The translations under genes were made by a program, and so were the position numbers. From Mesorhizobium terrae (GTDB lineage Bacteria; Pseudomonadota; Alphaproteobacteria; Rhizobiales; Rhizobiaceae): a stretch of 64,000 bases of DNA. The DNA lies in NCBI RefSeq assembly GCF_008727715.1, contig NZ_CP044218.1, positions 1,798,001 through 1,862,000 of the forward strand, read 5' to 3'. Shown piece by piece: positions 38,315 through 46,919 of the stretch (positions are counted from its first letter, which is position 1; the number at the start of each line of letters is the position of its first letter). The notes beneath the pieces are model-generated. The model was not told where the DNA came from. It searched no databases and saw only the letters and a list, made by a program, of their open reading frames with translations.

Positions 38315-38886
38315 TTCCAGCGGCGCACCACCGGCTCGGTCATGTCGTGCTCGTAGCCGAGCGCCGAGATGCTGGCCGTATCGAGCACGAACAGCGCCCC
38401 TTGCGGGGCCGGCAGGCCGAGCCAACGGGCGGCAAGCGTGCGCAGGAAATGCGAAGAAGAGAAAACCAGCACGTTGCCATTCACCGCGCGCAACGCCTGA
38501 ACCACGCGGTCGGCGCGGGCGCCGGCCTCGGCCACGCTTTCGCCGTCCGGGCAACCGTCGCGGTAGAGGTTCCAGCCGGGGCGCTCGACCAGGATTTCCT
38601 TCGTCTTCAGCCCCTCATAGGCGCCGTAATCCCATTCGGCGAGGTCGGGTTCGATCACGGCGTCGGTGCCGAAGCCGGCCAGTTCCGCCGTGCGGCGCGC
38701 GCGGGAAGACGGGCTCGACCAGACGGCGGCGAAACTCCTGCCCTTCAAGCGGTCGCCCAGCCCGCGCGCGGCGTCTTCGCCCGTGCCGGTCAGCGGAATA
38801 TCGGTGCGGCCGGTGTGTTTGCCGGTGGCGCTCCACTCGGTCTCGCCGTGCCGCACCAGGGTGATTTCGGGATAGGGGCTCGCCAT
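38305..38886 (-). CDS. Histidine phosphatase (phosphoglycerate mutase-like)
   Basis: This 193-residue protein has the catalytic LVRHGETEWS (phosphohistidine at His13), a conserved Arg/Glu region (AEWDYGAYEGL) and the second histidine in VFSSSHFLRTLAARWLGL. It matches the broad-specificity acid phosphatase branch (PhoE/CobC/GpmB-like), whose substrates vary. AGGA precedes the ATG. Adenosine kinase follows in the opposite sense of reading (downstream gene on the same strand is the LysR overlap), so no operon partner is obvious. Confidence 0.88.
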   Translation of the reverse strand: MASPYPEITLVRHGETEWSATGKHTGRTDIPLTGTGEDAARGLGDRLKGRSFAAVWSSPSSRARRTAELAGFGTDAVIEPDLAEWDYGAYEGLKTKEILVERPGWNLYRDGCPDGESVAEAGARADRVVQALRAVNGNVLVFSSSHFLRTLAARWLGLPAPQGALFVLDTASISALGYEHDMTEPVVRRWNQV

Positions 38887-38975
38887 GCTCGTCCTCGTTT
38901 GTCGCGGCGAGGACTATACGGATTTCGTCTTGCGGCGCCATGATCCTTCTCCCGCATGGGAAAAGGAAAAAGACG

Positions 38976-39968
38976 CTACAGCAACCCCGCCTGCTCGGCC
39001 TCGCGCTTGAGGTTCTGGCGCGGACGCGGGCCGATCTGCTGGATGACCAGGCCGGCCGCCAGCGAGCCGAGATCGCCGCAGGTCTTGAGGTCGAGACCCT
39101 TGGTGTAGCCGTGCAGGAAGCCGGCGGCATAAAGGTCGCCAGCGCCGGTGGTGTCGACCAGCTCATGGATCTTGGTGGCCTCGATGACGAAGGTCTCGTC
39201 GCCATGGACGATGACCGACCCCTTCTCGGAGCGGGTGACGGCGGCGATGCGGCAATCCTTGCGGATCTGCGCCAGCGCCTCATCGAAGGAAGCGGTCTGG
39301 TAGAGCGACTTGATCTCATGGCTGTTGGCGAAAACGATGTCGACCGTGCGCGAACGCATCAGGTCGAGGAATTCGCCACGGTAACGGTCGACGCAGAAAC
39401 TGTCCGACAGCGACATCGACACCTTGCGGCCGGCGGCGTGGGCATGCTGCGCCGTCAGCCGGATCGCCTCTTTGGCGCGCGGCGGATCCCACAGATAGCC
39501 CTCGAAATAGGTGACGGCCGCGCCACGGGCCTTGTCGGCCTCGACATCTTCCGGGCCGAGCTCGACGCAGGCGCCGAGATAGGTGTTCATCGACCGCTCG
39601 CCGTCGGGCGTGACGAAGATCATCGAGCGCGCGGTGGGCGGCGTGCCCTGCAGCGGCCTGGTGTCGAAGGCAACGCCCTGGGCATGGATGTCGTGGGTGA
39701 AGATTTCGCCCAGATGATCCTGGCTGACCTTGCCGAAATAGGCGGAGCGACCGCCGAAGCTGGCGATGCCGGCGGCGGTGTTGCCGGCGCTGCCGCCGGA
39801 CGCTTCCACGGCGGGTCCCATGCGACGGTAGAGCAGTTCGGCGCGCTCGGCGTCGATCAGGTTCATCGCGCCCTTGATGATGCCGTTGTCGGCGAGGAAG
39901 GCCTCGTCGCATTGGGCGATGATGTCGACAATGGCATTGCCGATGCTCAGCACATCATATTCCGGCAT
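38976..39968 (-). CDS. PfkB-family adenosine kinase
   Basis: This 330-residue ribokinase-fold enzyme probably phosphorylates adenosine to AMP for purine salvage. The N-terminal PfkB signature is seen in GGSAGNTAAGIASFGG (about 58-73), and the C-terminal catalytic motif is DTTGAGDLYAAGF with the base Asp (near 270-282). Overall it matches alphaproteobacterial adenosine kinases. The next minus-strand gene, 85 bp on, is the histidine phosphatase; a loose two-gene transcript is possible. Confidence 0.9.
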   Translation of the reverse strand: MPEYDVLSIGNAIVDIIAQCDEAFLADNGIIKGAMNLIDAERAELLYRRMGPAVEASGGSAGNTAAGIASFGGRSAYFGKVSQDHLGEIFTHDIHAQGVAFDTRPLQGTPPTARSMIFVTPDGERSMNTYLGACVELGPEDVEADKARGAAVTYFEGYLWDPPRAKEAIRLTAQHAHAAGRKVSMSLSDSFCVDRYRGEFLDLMRSRTVDIVFANSHEIKSLYQTASFDEALAQIRKDCRIAAVTRSEKGSVIVHGDETFVIEATKIHELVDTTGAGDLYAAGFLHGYTKGLDLKTCGDLGSLAAGLVIQQIGPRPRQNLKREAEQAGLL

Positions 39969-40071
39969 TCAGGTCTCCGCGCGGGGCTGGGTCCAGTCAA
40001 ATGGCCCAAAACCCTGGCTTTCTGCCATGCCGGCCGCGCGCGGGTCTACAGAAATGGCCGGATTTTGCAAG

Positions 40072-40488
40072 TTATTGCTGCGGCCGGGGCGCGTTGAGGT
40101 CGCTAGGTGCGAAAGTGACGACGATCTCGCTCCATATCTCGTGCGGGTAAGGGCGCAGCATGGTGTAAGGAGCGCATTTTTCGATGGCGCGTATGGCGCT
40201 CTCTGCGTAGAGCCGAAATGCTTTCCCTTTTTGAGGCTCCCGGACCGTCGGTTTTTCAGCTAACGAGCCATCGGGCTTCAAGCGGACGAGAATTTTCGCC
40301 TGAAACAAGATGGTTTCTCCTGAAACCGCGCCCGCCGGTATCGACCAGCAGCTGTCGATCTTCTCCCGCATGGCCACCATGGCGGCCATACTGATCTTCC
40401 CGGCAGCCGCCTTGTCGCCGGCTTCCGCAGACACGGTTGGAGCGCACATCAACAGAGTGGCCAGAACGCACCGGGCCCGTGAATGCAT
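40072..40488 (-). CDS. Secreted TolA/TonB C-terminal-like protein, paralogue 2
   Basis: This 138-residue protein has a signal peptide (CVLATLLMCAPTVSAEA) and one small domain resembling the TonB/TolA C-terminal fold (AKILVRLKPDGSLAEKPTV, then AESAIRAIEKCAPYTML). Two cysteines, Cys47 (DSCW) and Cys105 (KCAPY), are conserved in its neighbour and probably form a disulphide in the periplasm. It lacks the membrane anchor and long helix of real TolA. It is the second of two tandem paralogues on the same strand, 91 bp after the first. Its function is unknown; a periplasmic scaffold or peptidoglycan-linked role is only a guess. Confidence 0.72.
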   Translation of the reverse strand: MHSRARCVLATLLMCAPTVSAEAGDKAAAGKISMAAMVAMREKIDSCWSIPAGAVSGETILFQAKILVRLKPDGSLAEKPTVREPQKGKAFRLYAESAIRAIEKCAPYTMLRPYPHEIWSEIVVTFAPSDLNAPRPQQ

Positions 40489-40579
40489 GCCTTGGCTTCC
40501 CCCTGCACATCAGCGGGTCCTACCGTAGATTGAAACAGGGATTGGGCACAACGGTCGCCTTGCGTGCCGGCAAACCGGC

Positions 40580-40957
40580 TCAAAACACCGGCGCGAAGTT
40601 CAGTTTCAGCTCGCGCCAGCGCTCGTAGGGCAGGCGGGTGCCGGCCATACTGTGAAAAGGCGCGCAGCGCTCCACCGCGCGCACGGCGCTGGCGGCGAGC
40701 AGCTTCGCCTCCTTGGCCTTGGGCGGGTTCTCGGCCACCGGCTTGGCGGCCAGCGAGCCGTCGCGCTTCAGCCTGACCTTAACCACCACCGAGATGGGTT
40801 TCGCGCCGGTCATATCAGGCGGCATCCAGCAGGCGGCGATTTCGTTGCGCAGCGCATCGACCAGCGCGGCAAGCTCACCCTTCTCGTCGGCACGCACCGG
40901 CGAACCGAAACCCGCCAGCAAGGCGGCGATAAAAAGAACGCGGATCGCAACATTCAT
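40580..40957 (-). CDS. Secreted TolA/TonB C-terminal-like protein, paralogue 1
   Basis: This 125-residue protein has a signal peptide (VLFIAALLAGFGSPVRA, cleavage near 23) and a domain like that of the next gene: VVVKVRLKRDGSLAAKPVA and AASAVRAVERCAPFHSM. Cys43 (AACW) and Cys98 (RCAPF) match the pair in its neighbour. The start at 40957 is where the signal peptide begins; longer frames upstream lack support. It lies 155 bp from the convergent-side ICL-like gene end. The tandem pair is likely a local gene duplication. Confidence 0.72.
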   Translation of the reverse strand: MNVAIRVLFIAALLAGFGSPVRADEKGELAALVDALRNEIAACWMPPDMTGAKPISVVVKVRLKRDGSLAAKPVAENPPKAKEAKLLAASAVRAVERCAPFHSMAGTRLPYERWRELKLNFAPVF

Positions 40958-41112
40958 CTCAACAGGAACCCTGGCCGGGCGCGTCATTCGCATCGGCGAT
41001 GAATTTGGCGCGGGCATCATAGTAGGCGCGAGCGCCAGCCCGCGCAATGAGAGCGGGCCGGCCTGGTTCAACGCCGCGTCGGCACACGTTGCTGGAACGA
41101 CGTGCGTCGCCG

Positions 41113-41919
41113 TCAACCCTGTTCCGTCGAGAACAGCTCGTTCAGGCGGCGGAAGGTCATGGTGTTGGCGCGGTTGAAGGTGAAGGAGCCGACGTCGAGC
41201 AGTTCGCGGCCGGCCCGCTCCAATGCGCTGAAGGCGGCGCAGGCAAGCTGCGAGCCGACCGAAATGCGCTTGGCGCCGGCTTGCGCCAATGCCGGCACGG
41301 TGAAGTCGGGCACCGCCAGCACATTGACCGGCCGCGTGACCGCCTGGCAGACGGCGCGCACCGAAGCAACGTCGGCGATACCCGGCGCATAAAGCACGTC
41401 GGCGCCGGCCTTCTCATAGGCCTGCAGCCGGCGGATTGTGTCGTCGAGGTCGGCCCGGCCGTGCAAAAAGTTCTCGGCGCGCGCCGTGAAGACGAAGTCG
41501 CGTTTCAAGGCCCGCGCGGCCTCGGCCGCCGCCGCCACCCGCTCCACGGCTTGCGAGAAATCGTAGATCGGCTTGTCCGCGTCGCCGGTATGGTCCTCGA
41601 TCGAGCAACCGGCAAGGCCGGCAGCCTCGGCCGCGAAGATGGTCTCGGCGGCGCTTTCGGCGCTGTCGCCCTTGCCCTTCTCGAGATCGGCCGACACCGG
41701 CAGCGCGGTGGCCGCGACGATCTCGCGGCAATGCTGGATCATCGCCTCGAAGGTGATGCTGCCATCGGGCAGGCCGCGCGAGAAGGCGTGGCCGGCGCTG
41801 GTGGTGGCCAGCGCCTTGAAGCCCATGGATGAAAGAAGCTTGGCCGAGCCGACGTCCCACGGGTTGGGAATGACGAACGTCTCGGCGTGCAAATCCCTGA
41901 AGGTCTTGCCCTTGTCCAT
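41113..41919 (-). CDS. Isocitrate lyase/PEP mutase-superfamily enzyme
   Basis: This 268-residue enzyme of the isocitrate lyase/phosphoenolpyruvate mutase superfamily has a TIM barrel with PNPWDVGSAKLLSSMGFKAL near the start, a metal-binding VSADLEKG and AGCSIEDHTGDADKPIYD, where family members carry the metal and catalytic residues. It lacks the KKCGH motif of true isocitrate lyases, so it is more like 2-methylisocitrate lyase, oxaloacetate hydrolase or phosphonopyruvate enzymes; the reaction is not known. GGAG lies eight bases before the ATG. Confidence 0.85.
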   Translation of the reverse strand: MDKGKTFRDLHAETFVIPNPWDVGSAKLLSSMGFKALATTSAGHAFSRGLPDGSITFEAMIQHCREIVAATALPVSADLEKGKGDSAESAAETIFAAEAAGLAGCSIEDHTGDADKPIYDFSQAVERVAAAAEAARALKRDFVFTARAENFLHGRADLDDTIRRLQAYEKAGADVLYAPGIADVASVRAVCQAVTRPVNVLAVPDFTVPALAQAGAKRISVGSQLACAAFSALERAGRELLDVGSFTFNRANTMTFRRLNELFSTEQG

Positions 41920-42072
41920 TGAAATATCTCCGGCAATTGTGCGATTGGGCTAATCCTAGCGAGCCCTTCGGGGCCGGGCAAACGAATGCCGTTGGCGCAG
42001 GCCCAGGCCGCTCAACACTCCTGCCAAAAGTCGGCGTCGAGGCTTGATCGAACCGTCATGGAAGGCGCGGCG

Positions 42073-42732
42073 CTAGCGCAGCGGGACCATGCTCGGCAGT
42101 TCGCGCATGTCGGCGAACAGGATGCCGCCGGCCTCCCGCAGGCCTTCGGGATCGGAATGGGGGTCGCCGTGATAGGAAAACACCCGCATGCCGGCGGCGA
42201 TGCCGGCCTTGGTTCCGGCCACCGAATCCTCGATGACGATGCAGTTTTCGGGCGCGACGCCCATTTCCCTCGCCGCATGTAGGAAAAGGTCGGGGAAGGG
42301 TTTCGAGCGGCCGACCATGGTGGCGCTGTACATGGCGTGTTCGAACAAAGGCAGAAGCCCGGTTACGCCGAGCGTGATGTGCATCTTGGAAACGCGCGCC
42401 GAGGAGGCAACGCAATAGGGAATGCCGGCGGCGCGCACGGCGTCGATGACGTCGCGCACATGCGGGATCTCGTCGACGCCCTTGGCGAACAGCTCCGGCA
42501 GGCCGATGTTCCAGCGGTCGGCGAAATCCTCGCCGAGGTCGATACCGGCCGTTTCAAGGATCTCGTTGCGTACCGAGACCATCGAACGGCCGGAAAAATG
42601 CTTGCGGCAATAGTCGAAATCGGCGGGATAACCGGCCTCGGTCAGCCAGACGGCCAGCCGCTCATTGGCCATGTTCTCGGTGTCGACCAGAATGCCGTCG
42701 CAATCGAAGATGACCAGTTCCGGCAACGTCAT
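42073..42732 (-). CDS. HAD-superfamily phosphatase (phosphoglycolate/beta-PGM-like)
   Basis: This 219-residue HAD phosphatase has the nucleophile motif VIFDCDGILVDTE (Asp pair near 10-12), Ser/Thr motif CVASSAR, Lys in VGRSKPFPDLFL and the acidic motif CIVIEDSVAG. It belongs to the subclass I cap group with phosphoglycolate phosphatase and beta-phosphoglucomutase, and the substrate is not clear. Its ATG overlaps the dut stop by one base (TGATG), so the two genes are translationally coupled. A HAD phosphatase after dUTPase could act on nucleotides, but this is inference. Confidence 0.87.
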   Translation of the reverse strand: MTLPELVIFDCDGILVDTENMANERLAVWLTEAGYPADFDYCRKHFSGRSMVSVRNEILETAGIDLGEDFADRWNIGLPELFAKGVDEIPHVRDVIDAVRAAGIPYCVASSARVSKMHITLGVTGLLPLFEHAMYSATMVGRSKPFPDLFLHAAREMGVAPENCIVIEDSVAGTKAGIAAGMRVFSYHGDPHSDPEGLREAGGILFADMRELPSMVPLR

Positions 42733-43217
42733 CAAGCCGTTCCGGTCGACCCGAAACCGCCGCCGCCGCGTGTCGTGCCGCCGGCGAGGCTGCGTTCCTC
42801 GGCCCGCACCTGGACAACGGGCGCGAAGACGATCTGGGCGACGCGCATGCCGCGCTCGACATAAAATTCCTCGTCGCCATGGTTGATCAGCAGCACCTTG
42901 ACCTCGCCGCGATAGTCGCTGTCGACGGTTCCCGGTGTGTTGAGGCAGGTGATGCCGTGCTTCAGCGCGAGGCCGGAGCGGGGCCGCACCTGGCCTTCCA
43001 GACCCTCGGGGATTTCCATGACCAGCCCGGTCGGCACCAGCACGCGCCTGCCGGGCAGGATGAGCAGCGGCCGGTCTTCGGGAACGGCGGCGCGCAGGTC
43101 CATGCCAGCGGCGCCGGTGCTTTCATAGGCTGGAAGCTCCAGCCCCTCGCCATGCGGCAGGCGGACGAAACCGACCGTCGGGCCAAGGACGGGTGAAGTT
43201 TTCGATGTCGGGTGCAT
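42732..43217 (-). CDS. dut: dUTP diphosphatase
   Basis: This 161-residue trimeric dUTPase hydrolyses dUTP to dUMP and keeps uracil out of DNA. All five motifs are visible: GAAGMDLRA (1), [12 protein letters not shown] (2), [13 protein letters not shown] (3), RVAQIVFAP (4) and the C-terminal [10 protein letters not shown] (5). It is the first gene of a coupled pair with the HAD phosphatase. Confidence 0.97.
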   Translation of the reverse strand: MHPTSKTSPVLGPTVGFVRLPHGEGLELPAYESTGAAGMDLRAAVPEDRPLLILPGRRVLVPTGLVMEIPEGLEGQVRPRSGLALKHGITCLNTPGTVDSDYRGEVKVLLINHGDEEFYVERGMRVAQIVFAPVVQVRAEERSLAGGTTRGGGGFGSTGTA

Positions 43218-43324
43218 GGCGCGATCCTATCGGCCCGACCGCGTGCCAAGTCAACCGCCCACCGGGGTTTCAACGGGATTCTTTGGTGGCGGGAAGCGGT
43301 CTGCCACGGCGGTTGAAAAGCCAG

Positions 43325-44551
43325 CTAACCGGCTTTCGCCGACAGGCGGCGGCGCATGGATAAAAGCGCGATCAGGGTGAGCAATGCAAAGGCCGCGCCG
43401 GCAAGGAAGGTGGCCTGGGGTCCGAACTGATCCCATAGGGCGCCGGCGACGACACTCGCGACCAGCAAGGCGAGACCGGTGACGAGGTTGAACATGCCGA
43501 AAGCTGTTCCACGCAATTCCGCCGGGGCGGCATCGGCGACCAGGGTCGCCAGCAGGCCTTGCGTGAAACCCATATGCAGCCCCCATAGAAGAACGCCGGC
43601 CGCGAGCCCTGCCACGTTGGGCAGGAACGCCAGTGCGAGGTCAGCCACTATGAGCAATACCAGGCCGAGGCCAAGCAGGGTCGGGCGGTCCATGCGATCG
43701 GCAAGCACGCCGACGGGATAGGCGGAAAGCGAATAAGCAAGGTTCATGACCACCAGGACGATCGGCACCAGAGCCAGCGGCAGGCCGATCGACTGGGCCC
43801 GCAGGATCAGGAACGCCTCGCTGAAGCGGGCGAGGGTGAAGATCGCGGCCACTGCCACCACCCACCAGAAGGCCGGACCGAGGCGCTTGAGTTCGTCGCG
43901 CCGCAACGGCATGCGCACCCGGCGCTGCCCCTCGACGCGCTTCGGCTCCTTGACGGCGACAATGATGAGGGCAACGGCGACGAAGGCCGGGATGACGGCG
44001 ATCCAGAACACCGCCTGGAAATGATTGGCGGTCAGCCACATCAAAACGATCGCCAGCAACGGCCCGACAAAGGCGCCGACAGTGTCGAGCGACTGGCGCA
44101 GCCCGAAGCCGGCGCCGCGCTGTTCGGGCGGCGTGATGTCGGCGATCAGCGCATCGCGCGGCGCGCCGCGAATGCCCTTGCCGACGCGGTCGATGAAACG
44201 CGCGGTTACCAGCCAGCCGATCGACGGCGCCAGCGGGAAGATGGGCTTGGTTATCGCCGCAAGACCATAACCCAGCGCCGCCAGCAGCTTGCGCTTGCCG
44301 AGCCAGTCGCTGAGCGCGCCGGAGAAGATCTTGGTGATCGACGCCGTCGCCTCGGCGATGCCTTCGATGATGCCGACGGCGAGCGTCGAGGTGCCGAGCA
44401 CCGCCACCATATAGACCGGTAGCAAGGCGTGGATCATCTCCGAGGAGATGTCCATGAACATGGAGACGAAACCGAGCGCCCAGACGCCCGCCGGGAGCCC
44501 GCGGCGAGCCCCGTCCGCCCGATCTTTGCCAGTGCCCTGTTGGCCGCCCAT
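43325..44551 (-). CDS. MFS transporter linked to ChrB-type gene
   Basis: This 408-residue inner-membrane transporter has about 12 hydrophobic segments and a characteristic N-terminal block: FMDISSEMIHALLPVYMV, then FSGALSDWLGKRKLLAALGY and ARFIDRVGKGIRGAPRDALI. The start at 44551 lies one base after the ChrB-N gene stop (TGA-G-ATG), which points to coupled translation; in-frame ATGs at 44575 and 44569 inside that gene are possible. The neighbour suggests a role in metal oxyanion (chromate-like) efflux, but the substrate is unknown. Confidence 0.87.
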   Translation of the reverse strand: MGGQQGTGKDRADGARRGLPAGVWALGFVSMFMDISSEMIHALLPVYMVAVLGTSTLAVGIIEGIAEATASITKIFSGALSDWLGKRKLLAALGYGLAAITKPIFPLAPSIGWLVTARFIDRVGKGIRGAPRDALIADITPPEQRGAGFGLRQSLDTVGAFVGPLLAIVLMWLTANHFQAVFWIAVIPAFVAVALIIVAVKEPKRVEGQRRVRMPLRRDELKRLGPAFWWVVAVAAIFTLARFSEAFLILRAQSIGLPLALVPIVLVVMNLAYSLSAYPVGVLADRMDRPTLLGLGLVLLIVADLALAFLPNVAGLAAGVLLWGLHMGFTQGLLATLVADAAPAELRGTAFGMFNLVTGLALLVASVVAGALWDQFGPQATFLAGAAFALLTLIALLSMRRRLSAKAG

Positions 44552-44552
44552 C

Positions 44553-45095
44553 TCAGCGGTTCTCGTCATGCGCATCGAAGACGCGCCGGGCATATCCGTC
44601 CAGCAGGGCCTCGCAGGCGCGCAAGCGCTGTTCTGCCTCCCCGGCGAGCGTCGCCTGGTAAAAATCGAGCTTCCTGATCTTCTCAAGCCAGCCCTGCAAT
44701 TTCTTGAGGTCGGTGTCCTCCTCCTCAAGCTCGGCATAGGTGAACTTGTTGATCGCGATCTCCTTGGCGATCTCGGCTTCGAAATCGGCGCAGCGGCCGA
44801 GGAACTCGCGATACTGGTCGTCGCGGTCGGCGCGGAAGCGCTGCACCACCCGCTCTTCCTGAGCGCGATCGAGCGCGACGGTTTCCAGGATGACGGATTC
44901 GCCCGCCATTTCGAGAATGTCGTTCTCGATCATCTTCAGCCGGCGCACATGGTCGTCGGTCTTGGGCAGAAGGCAGACACCGTTCTGCAGATAGACCGCA
45001 CCCATGCCCTTGAGGCGCCGCCACAGCGCGATGCGTTTGGCGGCGGGTTCCGGCGGTACCTTGTAGGTGAGGAGAAGCCAGGACAATGATACCAT
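44553..45095 (-). CDS. ChrB N-terminal domain protein
   Basis: This 180-residue protein matches the N-terminal domain of ChrB, the regulator of chromate resistance: SWLLLTYKVPPEPAAKRIAL, WRRLKGMGAVYLQNGVCLLP and a helical LDRAQEERVVQRFRADRDDQ. The C-terminal ChrB part (rhodanese-like/ferredoxin-like) is missing, and no chrA is present. In many alphaproteobacteria such a short ChrB-N gene sits before an MFS gene, as here. It may be a sensor-regulator of this operon; a perfect palindrome 12 bp before its start would be the binding site. GTG/TTG alternatives were not needed. Confidence 0.82.
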   Translation of the reverse strand: MVSLSWLLLTYKVPPEPAAKRIALWRRLKGMGAVYLQNGVCLLPKTDDHVRRLKMIENDILEMAGESVILETVALDRAQEERVVQRFRADRDDQYREFLGRCADFEAEIAKEIAINKFTYAELEEEDTDLKKLQGWLEKIRKLDFYQATLAGEAEQRLRACEALLDGYARRVFDAHDENR

Positions 45096-45107
45096 GGTTG
45101 TGCCTCA

Positions 45108-45125
45108 ATGTTACGGTTGTAACAT
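45108..45125. promoter_or_regulatory. Perfect palindromic operator before the chrB-N gene
   Basis: ATGTTAC (45108-45114), GGTT, GTAACAT (45119-45125): perfect 7-bp arms with a 4-bp spacer, 12 bp before the start codon. A repressor here would block transcription start or early elongation of the chrB-N/MFS operon. Confidence 0.75.
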
Positions 45126-45182
45126 ATGAGCTCAAACCACCGTTGTCCAGAATGTCATCGGGCACCGCTGTCCGGCGATTGC

Positions 45183-45653
45183 CTATCGAACCTCCACCGG
45201 CACCACCGTCGTCTCCTTGATTTCCTCCATGACGAAGGAGGCCGAGACGTCGGACAGCGGCACCTTGGCGATCAGGCGCTGGTAGAGCCGGTCATAGGCC
45301 TTCACATCGGCGACGCGGGCACGCAACACGTAATCGAGATCGCCCGACATGCGATAGACCCCGGTGATCTCGGGAAAGGAGGTGACCGCGGCACGAAACT
45401 TCGCCAGCCAGTCCGGGTCGTGGCTGGAGGTGCGCACGATGATGAACACTGACAAGCCGAGGCCGAGCTTGTCGGCATCGACCAGGGCGACGCGGCCGAT
45501 AATGAAACGCTCGTCGTCCAGCCGTTTCACCCGGCGCCAGCAGGCGTTGCGCGACAGGCCGACCCGCTCGGAAAGCTGGTCCACCGACAAGGTGCCGTCG
45601 CGTTGCAGCTCGGCGAGGATTCGCCGGTCTAGCGTATCGAGTTCATGCTCCAT
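45183..45653 (-). CDS. Lrp/AsnC-family regulator
   Basis: This 156-residue regulator has the helix-turn-helix (LDTLDRRILAELQRDGTLSV, VGLSRNACWRRVKRLDDERF) and a RAM ligand domain (FIIVRTSSHDPDWLAKFRAA). It differs from the Lrp at 26766 and is divergent from the DUF6356 gene. The start at 45653 is the family start; 14 additional codons upstream lack a ribosome site. No obvious neighbouring amino acid gene suggests its target. Confidence 0.92.
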   Translation of the reverse strand: MEHELDTLDRRILAELQRDGTLSVDQLSERVGLSRNACWRRVKRLDDERFIIGRVALVDADKLGLGLSVFIIVRTSSHDPDWLAKFRAAVTSFPEITGVYRMSGDLDYVLRARVADVKAYDRLYQRLIAKVPLSDVSASFVMEEIKETTVVPVEVR

Positions 45654-45753
45654 CTTGGGATGTTTGTCCCAACTGCGACCACGAAACAAGGACAATTTGG
45701 GACTCCCGTTCCGTCGAAGCGTGGAACCATGGCGGCAGAAATGGGAGAATCAC

Positions 45754-45975
45754 ATGACCGCGCGCATCGCCCGCCTGTTCACCGACCATCCACACTCGGT
45801 CGACGAAACCTATTTCGAGCATATGCGCTTTGCCGGCTGGTTCGCCGGCAAGCTGTTCCTGGCCGGCTCGGCCGCGCTCATTCACGCTTTCTTACCCTTC
45901 CTGTTCGAGACTACGGCGAGCAGGACCATCCGCCAGCTCTACGAGCGCACCCACAACCGGCGACCGCAGGCGTAA
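45754..45975 (+). CDS. Small membrane protein, DUF6356-like
   Basis: This 73-residue protein has a soluble N terminus (LFTDHPHSVDETYFEHMRFA) followed by one or two hydrophobic helices (FAGKLFLAGSAALIHAFLPF) and a basic tail. It matches what I recall of DUF6356, a family of small alphaproteobacterial proteins sometimes labelled capsule biosynthesis protein; that label has weak support. GGGAG is well placed before the ATG at 45754. It is divergent from the Lrp gene and followed after 55 bp by the amidotransferase gene. Confidence 0.8.
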   Translation: MTARIARLFTDHPHSVDETYFEHMRFAGWFAGKLFLAGSAALIHAFLPFLFETTASRTIRQLYERTHNRRPQA

Positions 45976-46030
45976 CCCTGCCGGAGGCTTCGAGCCTCCC
46001 GAACCTGGCGCCTGAAGGACGCTGAGCAGA

Positions 46031-46834
46031 ATGTGCCGATGGGCGGCCTATCTCGGTGAGGAAGTCTTTCTGGAAGACATCGTCACCGCGCCATGCCATT
46101 CGCTGATCGCCCAGAGCCATTGCGCGCAGGAGGCCAAGTCGCCGACCAATGGCGACGGTTTCGGCCTTGCCTGGTATGGCGGCCGCGCCGAGCCCGGCCT
46201 CTATCGCGACATCCTGCCGGCCTGGTCGGACCCGAACCTGAAAAGCCTGTGCCGGCAGATCCGTTCCGGCCTGTTCCTGGCGCATGTGCGGGCCTCGACC
46301 GGCGGCGCCACCAGCCGCGCCAACTGCCATCCTTTCGTGTCAGGCCGCTGGGCGTTCATGCACAACGGCCAGATCGGCGGCTTCGAACGCATCCGCCGCG
46401 CCCTGGAAGCGACGCTGCCCGACGCGCTCTACGACCAGCTCGAAGGCACCACCGATTCCGAGCTGTTCTTTCACCTGATGATCGACGAGGGGCTGGACGA
46501 CGACCCGCAAGGCGCGCTCGAACGCGCGACCGCCCGGGTGGTCTCGGCGGCGCGGCGTGCCGGCATCGATCCGGCGCTGAAACTCACCGCCGCTTTTTCC
46601 GACGGCGAGACGCTGTTTGCGGTGCGTTACGCCACCGACGCGACGGCGCCGACGCTCTACACCTCGTCGTTTCGCGACGGCACGGGCCGTTGCATCGTCT
46701 CCGAACCCTTTGACCGCGAAAACGCCGAATGGCAGCCGGTGCCGCCATCCAGCTTCGTCGTCATGACCAGGGCCGACATCGTCATCCGGCCTTTCGCGCC
46801 GGTCTCGGAAAGACGTCCTGTCGCGGCCGAATAA
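46031..46834 (+). CDS. Class II glutamine amidotransferase (YafJ/EgtC-like)
   Basis: This 267-residue protein has an N-terminal nucleophile hydrolase (Ntn) fold with Cys2 as the catalytic residue after Met removal (MCRWAAYLG), NGDGFGLAWYG, the glutamine-binding LAHVRASTGG and MHNGQIGGF. It stands as a single glutaminase domain without a synthase partner, as in YafJ; EgtC-like hydrolysis of gamma-glutamyl peptides is another option. The substrate is unknown. It follows the DUF6356 gene by 55 bp and may be cotranscribed. Confidence 0.88.
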   Translation: MCRWAAYLGEEVFLEDIVTAPCHSLIAQSHCAQEAKSPTNGDGFGLAWYGGRAEPGLYRDILPAWSDPNLKSLCRQIRSGLFLAHVRASTGGATSRANCHPFVSGRWAFMHNGQIGGFERIRRALEATLPDALYDQLEGTTDSELFFHLMIDEGLDDDPQGALERATARVVSAARRAGIDPALKLTAAFSDGETLFAVRYATDATAPTLYTSSFRDGTGRCIVSEPFDRENAEWQPVPPSSFVVMTRADIVIRPFAPVSERRPVAAE

Positions 46835-46919
46835 GCGGCGACCGCCTGCCTTCCGCTCGCCTGGGCTACCGGCGCATGGACTTACAGGAACCCAACGAGA
46901 TGGAAGCCGACACTTTCGT

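Noticed and set aside
43251..43316. 9-bp inverted repeat TCAACCGCC/GGCGGTTGA between dut and MFS genes
   Set aside because: The 48-base loop is too long for a terminator and no operator pattern is clear.
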